From assembly GCA_025350645.1 (NCBI GenBank), contig JANXXM010000164.1, forward strand, positions 1-64,000: a stretch of 64,000 nt of DNA. The letters run 5' to 3'. The stretch comes from Ferruginibacter sp. (GTDB lineage: Bacteria; Bacteroidota; Bacteroidia; Chitinophagales; Chitinophagaceae). Below the pieces are notes generated by a model. It did no database searches, was not told where the DNA came from, and saw nothing but the letters and a program-made list of their open reading frames with translations. Numbering within the stretch: the stretch's first letter is position 1; the number at the start of each line of letters is the position of its first letter. This document shows positions 17,301 through 27,342 of the stretch, in pieces. A program made the translations under genes and the position numbers.

Positions 17301-18593
17301 TCACCCCCTTCTCATCAAAGCCTCTATCTCCTCCACCTCTATCGGAATATTTTTCATCAAATCTTTATTACCATTCTTTGTTATCCAAAAATTATTTTCT
17401 ATACGCACACCCATTTTTTCTTCTTCAATGTAAATGCCTGGCTCTATCGTAAAAACCATTCCTGCTTTTATGGGTGCTGTGCGGGTGCCAAGGTCGTGTA
17501 CATCTATGCCTAAATGATGTGATATGCCGTGGTACAAATATTTTCTGTACGCCCTGTCATTAGGGTTTTCATTTTTAATATCGCTCCTTTTAAGAAGACC
17601 AATTTTTTGAAAAATAATGGTTGCTTCATCCCCTATTTTTTCAGTATAATCTACAATGCTAATACCCGGCTTTAAAATACCTGCTGCATATTTATGCAAA
17701 TGCAAACATGCCTTATAAACCGTTTTTTGCCGGCGTGTAAATTTGCCATTTACGGGGACTGTTCTGGTAAGATCTGCTGCATAGTTACCATACTCCGCAC
17801 CAAAATCCATTAATATTAAATCACCGTCTTTACACTCCCTGTTGTTCTCTACATAATGCAAAACACGGGCATTATCGCCACTTGCAATGATGCTTCCGTA
17901 CGCTTCGCCTGTTGCTCTTTGCATTAAAAAAGAATGGATAATTTCTGCATGAATTTCATACTCCATTACACCCGGTTGTATAAACTGTAATAGTTTTCTA
18001 AAAGTAATATCAGTAATATCCATCGCCTTTTGCATAACCTCAATTTCGTAGGCAGTTTTAATAGAACGCAGTTCCTTTAAAATGGGTGCGCTGCGTTTAT
18101 AATTATGTAGCGGATATCGATCCTGCATTTGTTTTGCATAACGATAATCTCGCACAGCAATATTGTTTCCTTTGCGATCGTTCTCATTTGTGTTCAAGTA
18201 AATATTTTCTGCAAGATGAATCCACGGTTGCAACATTGCATCTAGCGCATCTAAATAAACAACTGTTTCTATTCCAGAAATATTTTGCGCTTCATTTATT
18301 CTCAACCGGTGTCCGTCCCATTTTTCTTTCATTTCATTTGGGCGCACCACTACCAATACTTCCCTGTATTTAGCATCCGGGTTATCCGGAAAAAAAATCA
18401 TCATGGTATCCTCCTGCTCTATTCCCGTAAGCCAATACAAATCAGCATTCTGTTTAAACTTATGCAGTGCATCGCCGTTTAATGGCAGCTCATCATTACT
18501 GTTAAATATAGCAATTGAATTTTTAGAGAGATTGGCTACAAAACGTTTTCTGTTTTGTATAAATATTTCATTATTTAGTGGCAAATATTTCAT
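17301..18593 (-). CDS. pepP: Xaa-Pro aminopeptidase (aminopeptidase P)
   Basis: 430 aa M24 metallopeptidase removing an N-terminal residue before proline. The N-terminal AMP_N domain (about 1-140) is followed by the pita-bread catalytic domain with metal ligands in DFGAEYGNYAADLTRT, HGISHHLGIDVHD, FTIEPGIYI and GVRIENNF, a complete dinuclear site. No signal peptide, so cytosolic. It lies beside the DPP-IV gene on the same strand (140 bp apart), a sensible pairing for breaking down proline-containing peptides. Confidence 0.94.
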   Translation of the reverse strand: MKYLPLNNEIFIQNRKRFVANLSKNSIAIFNSNDELPLNGDALHKFKQNADLYWLTGIEQEDTMMIFFPDNPDAKYREVLVVVRPNEMKEKWDGHRLRINEAQNISGIETVVYLDALDAMLQPWIHLAENIYLNTNENDRKGNNIAVRDYRYAKQMQDRYPLHNYKRSAPILKELRSIKTAYEIEVMQKAMDITDITFRKLLQFIQPGVMEYEIHAEIIHSFLMQRATGEAYGSIIASGDNARVLHYVENNRECKDGDLILMDFGAEYGNYAADLTRTVPVNGKFTRRQKTVYKACLHLHKYAAGILKPGISIVDYTEKIGDEATIIFQKIGLLKRSDIKNENPNDRAYRKYLYHGISHHLGIDVHDLGTRTAPIKAGMVFTIEPGIYIEEEKMGVRIENNFWITKNGNKDLMKNIPIEVEEIEALMRRG

Positions 18594-18733
18594 GCGGTTA
18601 ATTTTAATATCACAATATAAACGATGCGTTGTAAAGATTTATATTTTCTGCTATTGGTTGTATTGATAGAAAAAGTATTTTATAAAATAATTTGTAAGAA
18701 GTTGCATAAATAGTTTGTATAAAAAAACAACAT

Positions 18734-20908
18734 TTACCTTCTCATATCTGGCGGTACTTTTATAACATATTCTTTTGGCGGCACTGCACCCATAAGGTTT
18801 TTCACAAAATAATCCCAGCGGCGGCGCATCATATAATAACTGTCTTCTGCATAGCCATGGTGCGCATTGGGGAAGATGATAAGATCAAAATCCTTGTTTG
18901 CCTTTTCCAGTGCTTCCACCACCAGGTAAGTATTATAAGGCGGCACATTATCATCCATATTACCATGCGCTATCAGCAAATTTCCTTTAAGGTTTTTTGC
19001 ATTTACCTGGTTAGCCTGTATTTCATAATTCGTTTTACCACTAGCAGTTTTTGTTTCTAGCCCTATATACCTTTCGCCCCAGTCGTCTTCATAATTTCTG
19101 TTATCATGGTTGCCACTTTCGCTTATACCCACTTTGTAAAATTCGGGGAAATTAAACATAGCGGCAGCCGTTGCATATCCACCACCACTATGCCCCCAAA
19201 TGCCTACTTTATCCAGATCCAGGTAAGGATATTTTTGCTGCAATTGTTTTAATCCGCTTATTTGATCGGGCAATGTGTTTTCTCCCATATTTCCATAACA
19301 GGCATCATGAAAAGATTTGCTGCGATTGGGGTTACAGCTTCCTTCCAGCGCCACCACTATAAAACCAAGCTCTGCCAGTGCCTGGTGGTCAGATGCTCTT
19401 GTGGCATTAAAAGACCAATTACCCACACTGCCGCCCTGCGGCCCCGGATAAATATAATTAACCACCGGGTATTTTTTTGTTACATCCAGGTTTGACGGCT
19501 GGTACATGATCCCATATAAATCAAACCCATTGGCAGCAGATTTTACAGTAAAGGGCACTGGCGCTTTCCAGCCGGTAGCAGTAAGCCTTGTTATATCTGC
19601 CTTCTCCAGTGTAGTTATTAAAGTAGCATTTACATCTCTTAGTACGGCTACATTTGGAGTAGTTACCTGTGAGTAATTATCTGTAAAATAATTTTCATCT
19701 GCAGAAAAACTAATGTTATGGTCACCCTCTTCCGGTGTAAGAAGCACCAGGTTTTTTCCACTAAAATCTACTTTATAAAAATATTTAAAATAAGGATTGC
19801 GACCTGCCTCCTTACCTTTACCTTCAAAATATAACTGTCTTTTTTTCTCATCAATTTTAAGCAGTTTTGTTACCACATAATTTCCCTGCGTTATCCTGTT
19901 TTTTAATTTGCCGGTGGTAAGGTCATATAAATACAAATGCCCCCAGTTATCTTTTTCTGAGTACCATATAAATTCATTGCTTGCGGGTAAATATTTCCAG
20001 TTTATACTGCCCTGTCCGCTCTCATATTGTGTGGGTACAGTTTCTTCAAATACCTGCCTCACATCTCCTGTAGCGGCATTGGCTATGCGTAGCGTAGCTT
20101 TCTTATGATCTCTTGGTGTAGATACAAAAGCAAGTGTAGCGCCATCCGCAGCCCACTCATTATCATCAAAAGATCCGCTGCAGCTAATGTCATCGCATAG
20201 GGTGCTGCGATGATCATCTGCAGCAGTTTTTAATTTTATAATACTACCGCTGATTACATCAATAATTACCCGGTGTATTTTTACAATTGCAGAATCGCCG
20301 GGTAATGGGTATTTCCATTGACTAAGCTCCGGTGCGCCTACGGTTGTTTTTACCAGGTACATGTTTTTTACATGGCGCTCGTCCTGTATAAAAGTGGCAA
20401 TCTTTTTTGAGTCTGGCGACCATAACACAATAGCTTTGTCACTATGCGTCCAACCTGCATTGTCTGTAGCATAGCCAAAATCTTTTACGCCATCAGTGGT
20501 TATAGCATTTTCTTTTTTTGTATTAATGTCTCTAATCCACAAATTCCAGTTTTTTATATAGGCTGCTTTTTTACCATCGGGGGATAGTACCTCATTGTAT
20601 TTTGATGAAGGCATTGCCGGTATTTTATAGTCTGACAAAATACCCTCTCTTGTAGCTGCAGTTTTTTTAGTGCCCGTTTTACTGTTTACCAGTACATATT
20701 CTACCCCAGTGGCAGTATTTACTTTGTACCAAAAATTGCCATCAGGCAGCCATTGTGCAGCTACTGCATTTCGGTCTATGAGTTTACCCAGGTTATTGCC
20801 CAAGTTGTTTACTGCTTTAGTATAATCATCGCTAGTAAAAACCTTTTGTGCCTGTACGGAATTTATTGCCCCGCAGATGAGCATAAAATAAAAGCTAATT
20901 TTTTTCAT
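18734..20908 (-). CDS. Secreted S9 family dipeptidyl-peptidase (DPP-IV type)
   Basis: 724 aa. Signal peptide MKKISFYFMLICGAINSVQA, DPPIV_N propeller about 100-440, then the hydrolase domain with Ser574 in WGHSGGGYA, Asp652 in HGNMDDNVPP and His684 in PNAHHGYAED, a complete triad. The YPGPQGG segment and SCNPNRSKSFHDACYG place it in a different subgroup from the S9 gene at 1278-3449, so the two are not recent duplicates. Active in the periplasm on oligopeptides, with the cytosolic aminopeptidase P downstream. Confidence 0.93.
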   Translation of the reverse strand: MKKISFYFMLICGAINSVQAQKVFTSDDYTKAVNNLGNNLGKLIDRNAVAAQWLPDGNFWYKVNTATGVEYVLVNSKTGTKKTAATREGILSDYKIPAMPSSKYNEVLSPDGKKAAYIKNWNLWIRDINTKKENAITTDGVKDFGYATDNAGWTHSDKAIVLWSPDSKKIATFIQDERHVKNMYLVKTTVGAPELSQWKYPLPGDSAIVKIHRVIIDVISGSIIKLKTAADDHRSTLCDDISCSGSFDDNEWAADGATLAFVSTPRDHKKATLRIANAATGDVRQVFEETVPTQYESGQGSINWKYLPASNEFIWYSEKDNWGHLYLYDLTTGKLKNRITQGNYVVTKLLKIDEKKRQLYFEGKGKEAGRNPYFKYFYKVDFSGKNLVLLTPEEGDHNISFSADENYFTDNYSQVTTPNVAVLRDVNATLITTLEKADITRLTATGWKAPVPFTVKSAANGFDLYGIMYQPSNLDVTKKYPVVNYIYPGPQGGSVGNWSFNATRASDHQALAELGFIVVALEGSCNPNRSKSFHDACYGNMGENTLPDQISGLKQLQQKYPYLDLDKVGIWGHSGGGYATAAAMFNFPEFYKVGISESGNHDNRNYEDDWGERYIGLETKTASGKTNYEIQANQVNAKNLKGNLLIAHGNMDDNVPPYNTYLVVEALEKANKDFDLIIFPNAHHGYAEDSYYMMRRRWDYFVKNLMGAVPPKEYVIKVPPDMRR

Positions 20909-21190
20909 GTATTTATTTTATTTTTTATAGGAAAGTGATTGCGTACAAAATATTTATGACTGCACTCTTTCTAAAAATATTGTATTCATTTTTTATTATA
21001 ATACCAGGTTGTAAACTTACATTTTTTCAATATCATTTTGTATTCAAAATATATTTAGATGATGAGTTTCTTTTAATTACATCCGGTTGCAAAAATGCTG
21101 GCGGGTTTTTTAATAGAATCATGGCATATAAAATTATTTGTGTAAAGCCTTTAATTCTGTTCAGTACCTTTAGTTACTAAAAATACGAGT

Positions 21191-22594
21191 ATGACAATAG
21201 CTTTTCATGGTGCTGCACGAACCGTTACCGGAAGCAAGCATTTAATAACACTGGATAATGGAAAAAAATTATTGCTCGATTGTGGCATGTTTCAGGGCAT
21301 GGGTGCAGAAACGGATGGGCTTAACAGGAACTTTGGATTTAATGCTGCCGAAGTAGATTTTATGATTTTATCCCATGCCCACATAGACCATTGCGGACTT
21401 ATACCCAAGCTTATAAAAGATGGTTATAATGGAAAAATATTTGCAACACCTGCCACTAAAGATCTTGCAGCAGTACTCATGGAAGATAGTGCCGGCATAC
21501 AGGAAACTGATATAAAATTTGCCAATAAAAGGCGTGCACTGCAAGGTCTCCCCTACCTGGATCCGCTTTATACAACAGAAGATGCCATGAAGGCCGTAAG
21601 CCGTTTTGAAACTGTGGAATATGAAACATGGCATACCATAGAACCCGGGCTGGACTTTTGTTTTACAGATGCCGGGCATATTATTGGTAGTGCTGCGGTA
21701 CATGTGCGCATTACTACAAATGGCAGGCAAACACAAATAAGTTTTAGTGGAGATGTGGGCAGATACAGAGATATTATTTTACGCTCCCCCGCCTTATTTT
21801 CTCAGGCAAATTATATTTTAATAGAAAGTACTTATGGCGATAGCCTGCATGAGCAGTTTACCTCCACGCCGGATTTGCTACTGCAGTGGATAGAAAAAAC
21901 CTGCCTTCACAAAAAGGGTAAGTTAATTTTACCTGCATTTAGTGTAGGCCGCACACAGGAAATTTTATATGCACTTAACCAATTAGAACTGGAAGGCAGA
22001 TTGCCTGCGGTAGACTATTTTATAGACAGCCCCCTAAGTGTAAAAGCAACAGGTATAGTAAAAAGTTACCCACAATATTTTAATGATACTATACAACAGG
22101 TTTTACTAAAAGATAAAGATCCTTTTGGTTTTGCAGGGCTTAAGTTTATAGAGTCTGTAGAGGAATCCAAGAATTTAAATTATTATAAAAATCCTTGTGT
22201 AATAATTTCTGCAAGCGGCATGGCAGAAGCAGGGCGGGTAAAACACCACATTAGTAATAATATTGAGAACAGCCGCAACAGTATTGTTATGACGGGCTAT
22301 TGCGAACCCAACTCTCTCGGCGGAAGGTTAAAAAAACACCCCAAAGAGGTAATGATTTTTGGACAGCCACATGAGGTAAATGCAGAAATAGGCGAAATGC
22401 GCAGCATGAGTGCCCACGGGGATTACAACGACCTCTTACATTTTTTAGACTGCCAGAAAACAGACCTTGTAAAAAATATTTTTCTGGTGCATGGAGAGTA
22501 TATAGTACAACAGCATTTTAGAGATAAGCTGATTGCCGCAGGGTTTAAAAATGTATACATACCGGCGCAGCACACTGAAACAACTATTGAATAA
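21191..22594 (+). CDS. Beta-CASP metallo-beta-lactamase fold RNA-processing-type hydrolase
   Basis: 467 aa. Metal-binding motifs SHAHIDHCGLIPKL (HxHxDH), DAGHIIGSAAVHV, SFSGDVGRYRD and C-terminal SAHGDYNDLL are present; the beta-CASP part shows STYGDSLH, PAFSVGRTQEIL, ISASGMAEAGRVKHHI and the terminal HGEYIVQQHFRD. This is the YSH1/CPSF73-like group of bacterial MBL exonucleases and endonucleases. RNA is the expected substrate but is not proven for this subgroup. The desaturase gene starts 11 bp after its stop, so the two are likely cotranscribed. Confidence 0.9.
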   Translation: MTIAFHGAARTVTGSKHLITLDNGKKLLLDCGMFQGMGAETDGLNRNFGFNAAEVDFMILSHAHIDHCGLIPKLIKDGYNGKIFATPATKDLAAVLMEDSAGIQETDIKFANKRRALQGLPYLDPLYTTEDAMKAVSRFETVEYETWHTIEPGLDFCFTDAGHIIGSAAVHVRITTNGRQTQISFSGDVGRYRDIILRSPALFSQANYILIESTYGDSLHEQFTSTPDLLLQWIEKTCLHKKGKLILPAFSVGRTQEILYALNQLELEGRLPAVDYFIDSPLSVKATGIVKSYPQYFNDTIQQVLLKDKDPFGFAGLKFIESVEESKNLNYYKNPCVIISASGMAEAGRVKHHISNNIENSRNSIVMTGYCEPNSLGGRLKKHPKEVMIFGQPHEVNAEIGEMRSMSAHGDYNDLLHFLDCQKTDLVKNIFLVHGEYIVQQHFRDKLIAAGFKNVYIPAQHTETTIE

Positions 22595-22605
22595 ATATTT
22601 TGCAA

Positions 22606-23886
22606 ATGGAAACTTATGGTAAAATTTTAATGATAGCAACACCTGCTTTTTTATTGCTGGTGCTGTTTGAAAAATGGTATGGCTGGCACAAAAATAAAAC
22701 AGCTCTGCAGTCTATGGATACCATTAGTAGCCTTACCAGCGGCGTTACCAATGCTACCAAAGATGTGTTGGGGTTAAGTGTGGTAGTGTACAGTTATAGC
22801 TGGATGCTGAACCACTTTGCTATTACGCATGTTAGCTCATCTGTACTTACTTATTTTATTGCATTTTTTGCATTAGATTTTGCTGGCTACTGTGTACACC
22901 GTATAGATCATGTAGTAAATATTTTCTGGAATTCGCATATCATCCACCACAGCAGCGAAGAGTATGACCTTGCATGCGCCCTCAGGCAAAGTATATCTTC
23001 CATCATAAAAATTTTTACCATATTTATATTCCCCGCAGCATTGCTCGGCGTGCCGGAAAATGTTGTGGCAGTAGTGGCACCGCTACATTTATTTGCCCAG
23101 TTTTGGTACCATACCGTACATATAAATAAAATAGGATTGCTGGAAAAAATATTCGTTACACCTTCACACCACAGGGTACACCATGCTATTAATAAAGAAT
23201 ATATTGATAAAAATTTTGGGCAGATATTTATTTTCTGGGATAAACTATTTGGTACTTTTCAGAAAGAAATAAAAGGGGTAAAAACGGTGTACGGAATTAC
23301 GCATCCGGTAAAAACATGGAACCCGGTGAAGATAAATTTTATGCATCTTGCTTCATTAATAAAAGATGCATGGCATACAAAAAACTGGAAAGATAAATTG
23401 CGGATATGGTTTATGCCCACCGGCTGGAGGCCTGCAGATATTGCAGTAAAATACCCGAAATATAAAATTGAAGACGTGCAGGATTTTGAAAAATATAATA
23501 CCGGCGAAACGAAGCAACTGGCAGCATGGTGCTGGTTTCAACTGGCGCTATTGATGATATTTTTAACGTGGTTATTTGGTAACATAGCCACAATAGGAAG
23601 CCCACAGATGTTTATATATGGCGGTTTTATTTTTTTGTTTGTATATGCACTTACAGAACTAATGGACAGGAATAAATTTGCTTCCCTGTGGGAAGGATTA
23701 AAAGCTGTAGCAGGCACCGGTATTATTTTTTATTATGATGATTGGTTTGGTGCGGTTAAATATATTACTGGTATAAAAATTATACTATCAGCTTATTTTA
23801 TTTTATCTTTTGCCATAACCCTGCTGTTTAGCCGTGCGCAATATGAAAAAAAGGATCTGAAGATAATACAGCCACAAACAGTATAA
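22606..23886 (+). CDS. Sterol desaturase / fatty acid hydroxylase family membrane protein
   Basis: 426 aa. The eight-histidine diiron motif is visible as HRIDH, NSHIIHHSSEE and HHRVHHAIN, in order and with correct spacing between membrane helices. Hydrophobic segments near residues 6-22, 58-100, 140-170 and four in the C-terminal third form a long extra membrane domain beyond the hydroxylase core. It probably inserts oxygen into a lipid chain; the substrate is unknown. An in-frame TTG at 22600 would add two residues; ATG 22606 is preferred. Confidence 0.88.
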   Translation: METYGKILMIATPAFLLLVLFEKWYGWHKNKTALQSMDTISSLTSGVTNATKDVLGLSVVVYSYSWMLNHFAITHVSSSVLTYFIAFFALDFAGYCVHRIDHVVNIFWNSHIIHHSSEEYDLACALRQSISSIIKIFTIFIFPAALLGVPENVVAVVAPLHLFAQFWYHTVHINKIGLLEKIFVTPSHHRVHHAINKEYIDKNFGQIFIFWDKLFGTFQKEIKGVKTVYGITHPVKTWNPVKINFMHLASLIKDAWHTKNWKDKLRIWFMPTGWRPADIAVKYPKYKIEDVQDFEKYNTGETKQLAAWCWFQLALLMIFLTWLFGNIATIGSPQMFIYGGFIFLFVYALTELMDRNKFASLWEGLKAVAGTGIIFYYDDWFGAVKYITGIKIILSAYFILSFAITLLFSRAQYEKKDLKIIQPQTV

Positions 23887-23924
23887 AAGGTATTGAAAGT
23901 ATTTTGCGACGTGCTTTGAAAAAA

Positions 23925-23956
23925 TTTGGATAACAAAGTTGATCTTTCTATATTTG
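23925..23956 (+). promoter_or_regulatory. Bacteroidota-type promoter of tRNA-Glu
   Basis: TTTG at 23925-23928, 20-nt spacer, TATATTTG at 23949-23956. This fits the TTTG / TAnnTTTG consensus of the Bacteroidota primary sigma factor, with the tRNA 5' end 17 nt downstream. Confidence 0.65.
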
Positions 23957-23973
23957 CAGTCCTAAAATAAGCT

Positions 23974-24045
23974 GCCGCGTTGGTCAAGGGGTTAAGACGC
24001 TTCCCTTTCACGGAAGAGTCACGGGTTCGATTCCCGTACGTGGTA
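23974..24045 (+). tRNA. tRNA-Glu (anticodon UUC)
   Basis: 72 nt cloverleaf. Acceptor GCCGCGT (23974-23980) pairs with ACGTGGT (24038-24044) using two G-U pairs, discriminator A24045. Anticodon stem CTTCC/GGAAG encloses loop CTTTCAC, anticodon TTC at 24007-24009. T-loop GGTTCGATTCCC is standard. CCA is not encoded in full. Own promoter upstream and terminator downstream, so it is an independent unit. Confidence 0.95.
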
Positions 24046-24047
24046 CA

Positions 24048-24090
24048 AAAGGGACTTTAACGATATATCGTTTTAAAGTCCCTTTTTTTT
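24048..24090 (+). terminator. Terminator after tRNA-Glu
   Basis: AAAGGGACTTTAA (24048-24060) pairs with TTAAAGTCCCTTT (24073-24085) around CGATATATCGTT, itself partly self-complementary (CGATATATCG), followed by an uninterrupted T-run. A classical intrinsic terminator. Confidence 0.9.
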
Positions 24091-24251
24091 TGCTCCTACA
24101 TTTCATTTTTAAGTATGTAATAAAATTCTGAAGATGAATTATAACCTTCTCTAGTAAACTATAGGGCTTATGGTATACCACCTAAAATTTAGTGATATCA
24201 AATTCTACAAACTTTTCAAAAAAAAATGAATGATATAATATAATCAGGCAT

Positions 24252-24259
24252 TATGTTTG
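24252..24259 (+). promoter_or_regulatory. Candidate -7 box of the secreted pectate-lyase-fold gene
   Basis: TATGTTTG matches TAnnTTTG exactly, 40 bp upstream of the ATG at 24299. No TTTG box 17-22 nt upstream is seen, so confidence is limited. Confidence 0.35.
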
Positions 24260-24298
24260 TTATTTAAAAATTTTATAAGTTTATTATAATTATATCCA

Positions 24299-26923
24299 AT
24301 GAAAAATTATCTACTTTTTTTGGCGATATTATTTGCCGGCTCTAAATCATTTTCTCAGCAAACAGTTTACCCTTCCGATATTAATTGGAACAATGCTAAA
24401 ACACGCTTTGGTTGCAAGGGCGATGGGATAACAGACGATACTGATAGCCTGCGAAAAGCAGCACGTACATACACTAATCCTTTTCACACCAATATTGTTG
24501 TATTTCTTCCTAAAGGCACTTATCTCATTAGCGATAGTATAAAATTACTTAGTACTTTTTTTGATAAAGATGTGGTCTTTTTAGGTGAACATCCTGATAG
24601 TACAATTATTCAATTGAAAGATAATGCTGCAGGTTTTCAGGATGCTGATAATCCTCGTCCTGTTATAGAAACCCGTGGCGGCAACCAAGCCTTTGGTATG
24701 TATTTTAAAAACCTTACCATTAACACAGGTACGGGCAATGCAGGAGCTGTTGGGCTAGATTATATTACCAGCAACTATGGTACTGTGGAAAATGTAAAAA
24801 TTATTTCGCCGGATAATATTGGTTACTGTGGTTTACGCATGGACAGGTTATGGGCAGGCCCGGGGCTAATAAAAAAAGTTTTTATCAAAGGATATCAGTA
24901 TGGCATAAGAGTAGATCAATGTGAATACAGTATGACTTTTGAAGATATAACTTTGCAAAACCAAACAGTATGTGGCGTATATAATGTGTGCAATACACTT
25001 GCCATGCGAAAAATTACAAGCACCAATAGTGTAAAAGCTTTTGAAAACAGAGGCAGAATAATTTTATTGGATAGTAAATTAAATGCTGGCAACTCTACTA
25101 CTAATGCTATTGATAATATCAATGGATTTTTCTTTGGCAGAAATATAACCACTACTGGTTATGCAAATGCATTTAGTAATAATGGTACAGCATTAATTGG
25201 TAATAATATCACAGAGTTGCATACAGATGAAGACAATTCAACATTTGCAAATGATGGCAAAAGCCTTAACCTTCCCATTGAAGAAACACCTGTATATGTA
25301 AATAATAATTTAAACGACTGGGGCAAGGCAAATAGTTTTGGCGCACAACCTACCAATCCAATTTATGGAGCACTAGATGCAGGGCCAGGTATACAGGCAG
25401 CTTTTGCCAGTGGCAAAAAAGTAATTTATTTTGATAAGATGGGAGATAATGGAAGTGGATATTGTATTTATAATGATATTGTAATTCCTGCTTCTGTACA
25501 AATGATAACTGGATTTTATCAGGCAAAATTTCAGTTTTTTAATAATAGTAAATTTATTATAAACGATAGTGCAGCTACATTATTTGTAGAAGGTATGGGC
25601 GGTACTAAACTTTTAAATAATAGTAAACGTACAATTGTTTTTAAAAGTGCATCGCTTGCCGATTACAATAACACTATAAACAACAAAAATGGAAAAGTTT
25701 TTTTACAGGATGAAGTCACTTATTTTAAACCTACTTTTCCTGTGCGCATGTGGGCAAGGCATTTAAACAGCGAAGTGCAACCCGAAGGGGATACCAATGT
25801 ATACAACAATGGTGGCAGGTACTGGATACTCGGCTACAAAACAGAAGGCAGGGCATCGCTTGCGATAACAGTAGATAGTGGGCGCACAGAAATATTAGGT
25901 TCGCTGGTTTATCCTGCAAGCGGTTTTGTAGCCACCAATACGCTACCTGCATTTATAGTAAAAGATGCCTGCTTTAGTGTTACAGGCCTTACTCGTACCA
26001 GTTATGTAGGCAATGGCTGGTATGGCATATCGGTAAAAGAAACACAAGCAGGAATTACTAATAATTTTATTACCGCTACTGCACCTAATTTTTATACCAT
26101 GCCATTTTATAGCAGTAGCAAAACAAATTGTTGCCTGCCTGCTATTGCTATTATTAGCGGGGCTAATAATGCAATTACAAATAGCCTCAATAATTATGCT
26201 GTAGCACCAGGTGTAGCTGGCACTATTTATAACTGGACAGTACAGGGCGGTACTTTACAAAGTGGGCAAGGCACCAATCAAATTTCTGTTTTGTGGAATA
26301 CAATAGGTGTAGGTATTGTACGGGTAAACCAATCTCAAAATAATTGCGGAGAGATATTTGAAATACCTGTAAACTTAGGCGCAGCGGTGTTATCAGCAAA
26401 TATTAGCAAACTCATATTGCAATGCAATAATAATAATGCAGATTTTATGTGGGATGTATATGCAGAACAAAATATAAAATCGTACAACATACAAGGCAGT
26501 AATGATGCTATTTTGTGGGATAATATAGCTGTAACAAATAGTGTAAATATTGTGCCTAAGCAATACAAAATATCAATACCAAAAAATGATTATGCATTTT
26601 ATAGATTAGTTATTTTAAACAATAACAATAATGAAGAAAAATTTTCTGCAATAATTACTAACCAATGTATTTATAAAAATGGAAATGTGGTAGTTTATCC
26701 AAACCCTGTAACAGATAATATATTTATAAGAACTATTGGTATTGATTATTATACAGCACAATTAACTGATGCGGCAGGAAAATTAATTATCCAAAAAGTT
26801 TTTAAAACACAGTTTAATCAGTCAATAACTATAAGCACAAATAATTTGAGTAAAGGCTTATATTTTTTAAAAATAACGAATGATAAGACTGGTGCTGTGG
26901 TTGCAAATAAAATTCTAAAATAA
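24299..26923 (+). CDS. Secreted pectate-lyase-fold protein with T9SS type A sorting domain
   Basis: 874 aa. Signal peptide ends about residue 19 (SKSFSQ). Residues about 30-260 resemble the pectate_lyase_3 / GH55-type right-handed beta-helix: FGCKGDGITDDTDSLRKA, VVFLPKGTYLISDSI, then VENVKIISPDNIGYCGLRMD. A second beta-helix-like half spans about 340-600, followed by an Ig/PKD-like spacer with NWTVQGGTLQSGQGTN (about 645-700). The C-terminus (about 795-874) is a type A sorting domain: VVVYPNPVTDN, then LTDAAGKLI and LSKGLYFLKI. It is therefore exported by type IX secretion, probably to act on or bind polysaccharide; the catalytic specificity cannot be read from the sequence. Confidence 0.85.
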   Translation: MKNYLLFLAILFAGSKSFSQQTVYPSDINWNNAKTRFGCKGDGITDDTDSLRKAARTYTNPFHTNIVVFLPKGTYLISDSIKLLSTFFDKDVVFLGEHPDSTIIQLKDNAAGFQDADNPRPVIETRGGNQAFGMYFKNLTINTGTGNAGAVGLDYITSNYGTVENVKIISPDNIGYCGLRMDRLWAGPGLIKKVFIKGYQYGIRVDQCEYSMTFEDITLQNQTVCGVYNVCNTLAMRKITSTNSVKAFENRGRIILLDSKLNAGNSTTNAIDNINGFFFGRNITTTGYANAFSNNGTALIGNNITELHTDEDNSTFANDGKSLNLPIEETPVYVNNNLNDWGKANSFGAQPTNPIYGALDAGPGIQAAFASGKKVIYFDKMGDNGSGYCIYNDIVIPASVQMITGFYQAKFQFFNNSKFIINDSAATLFVEGMGGTKLLNNSKRTIVFKSASLADYNNTINNKNGKVFLQDEVTYFKPTFPVRMWARHLNSEVQPEGDTNVYNNGGRYWILGYKTEGRASLAITVDSGRTEILGSLVYPASGFVATNTLPAFIVKDACFSVTGLTRTSYVGNGWYGISVKETQAGITNNFITATAPNFYTMPFYSSSKTNCCLPAIAIISGANNAITNSLNNYAVAPGVAGTIYNWTVQGGTLQSGQGTNQISVLWNTIGVGIVRVNQSQNNCGEIFEIPVNLGAAVLSANISKLILQCNNNNADFMWDVYAEQNIKSYNIQGSNDAILWDNIAVTNSVNIVPKQYKISIPKNDYAFYRLVILNNNNNEEKFSAIITNQCIYKNGNVVVYPNPVTDNIFIRTIGIDYYTAQLTDAAGKLIIQKVFKTQFNQSITISTNNLSKGLYFLKITNDKTGAVVANKILK

Positions 26924-27342
26924 AAATTTGCGTAGTTTATGAGTAATAATAACCTTCAATATACATAAGCAACTTAAGAAGAATGAAAATAGGATTAAAG
27001 AAAAGTTTGAGAATAGATACATGTACATTAGGAAGGTTTGTTGCAAAAAAATATAACAACATTAAAACAGCACCCTTGTTAATTTATTATAAAAACAACC
27101 CTCGTTTATTAATTATTCCTTTACTTTGCAATAATAAATAAAATACACAATTGCAAAATAATATTTTACATATTTATTTAACACCCGCTCCCAGACAGGT
27201 GTTGGCAATTACTACCCGACGTAGTTGCTGATAGGATTAGCAAATAAAAAAATGCCCCTGTCAGTAAAAAAGACCCCCGGCCAACTACTCGTTTCGTGTT
27301 TTTAATTTCAAAATTTTTTCTTTCATTTTCAATTTAATTAAA
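26924..27342. other. Intergenic region ahead of the arginine cluster
   Basis: 419 bp. 26924-27180 is AT-rich with no feature I can support except TTACTTTG (27121-27128), a near match to the -7 box. From 27181 base composition changes abruptly to GC-rich; that leader segment is listed separately. Confidence 0.4.
27181..27305 (+). promoter_or_regulatory. Candidate structured leader RNA of the arginine cluster
   Basis: GC-rich block in AT-rich surroundings, 38 bp before the GNAT gene. Possible pairings: ACACC 27181-27185 with GGTGT 27198-27202; GACAGG 27194-27199 with CCTGTC 27257-27262; CGA-c-GTAGTTG 27217-27227 with CAACTAC-TCG 27282-27291 (10 bp, one bulge); TTGCT 27225-27229 with AGCAA 27239-27243. 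Two sets exclude each other because they share bases, as in a switch. A 17-codon frame (27252-27305, MPLSVKKTPGQLLVSCF) lies inside; it has no Arg. No known riboswitch class was recognised. Structure is by eye only. Confidence 0.4.

Noticed and set aside
20935-21180. 81-codon frame before the beta-CASP gene
   Set aside because: Phe/Ile/Lys-rich composition typical of translated AT-rich intergenic DNA; no recognisable motif.
27252-27305. 17-codon frame as an arginine leader peptide
   Set aside because: It contains no Arg codon, so classical arginine attenuation is not supported for this frame; kept only as part of the structured leader.
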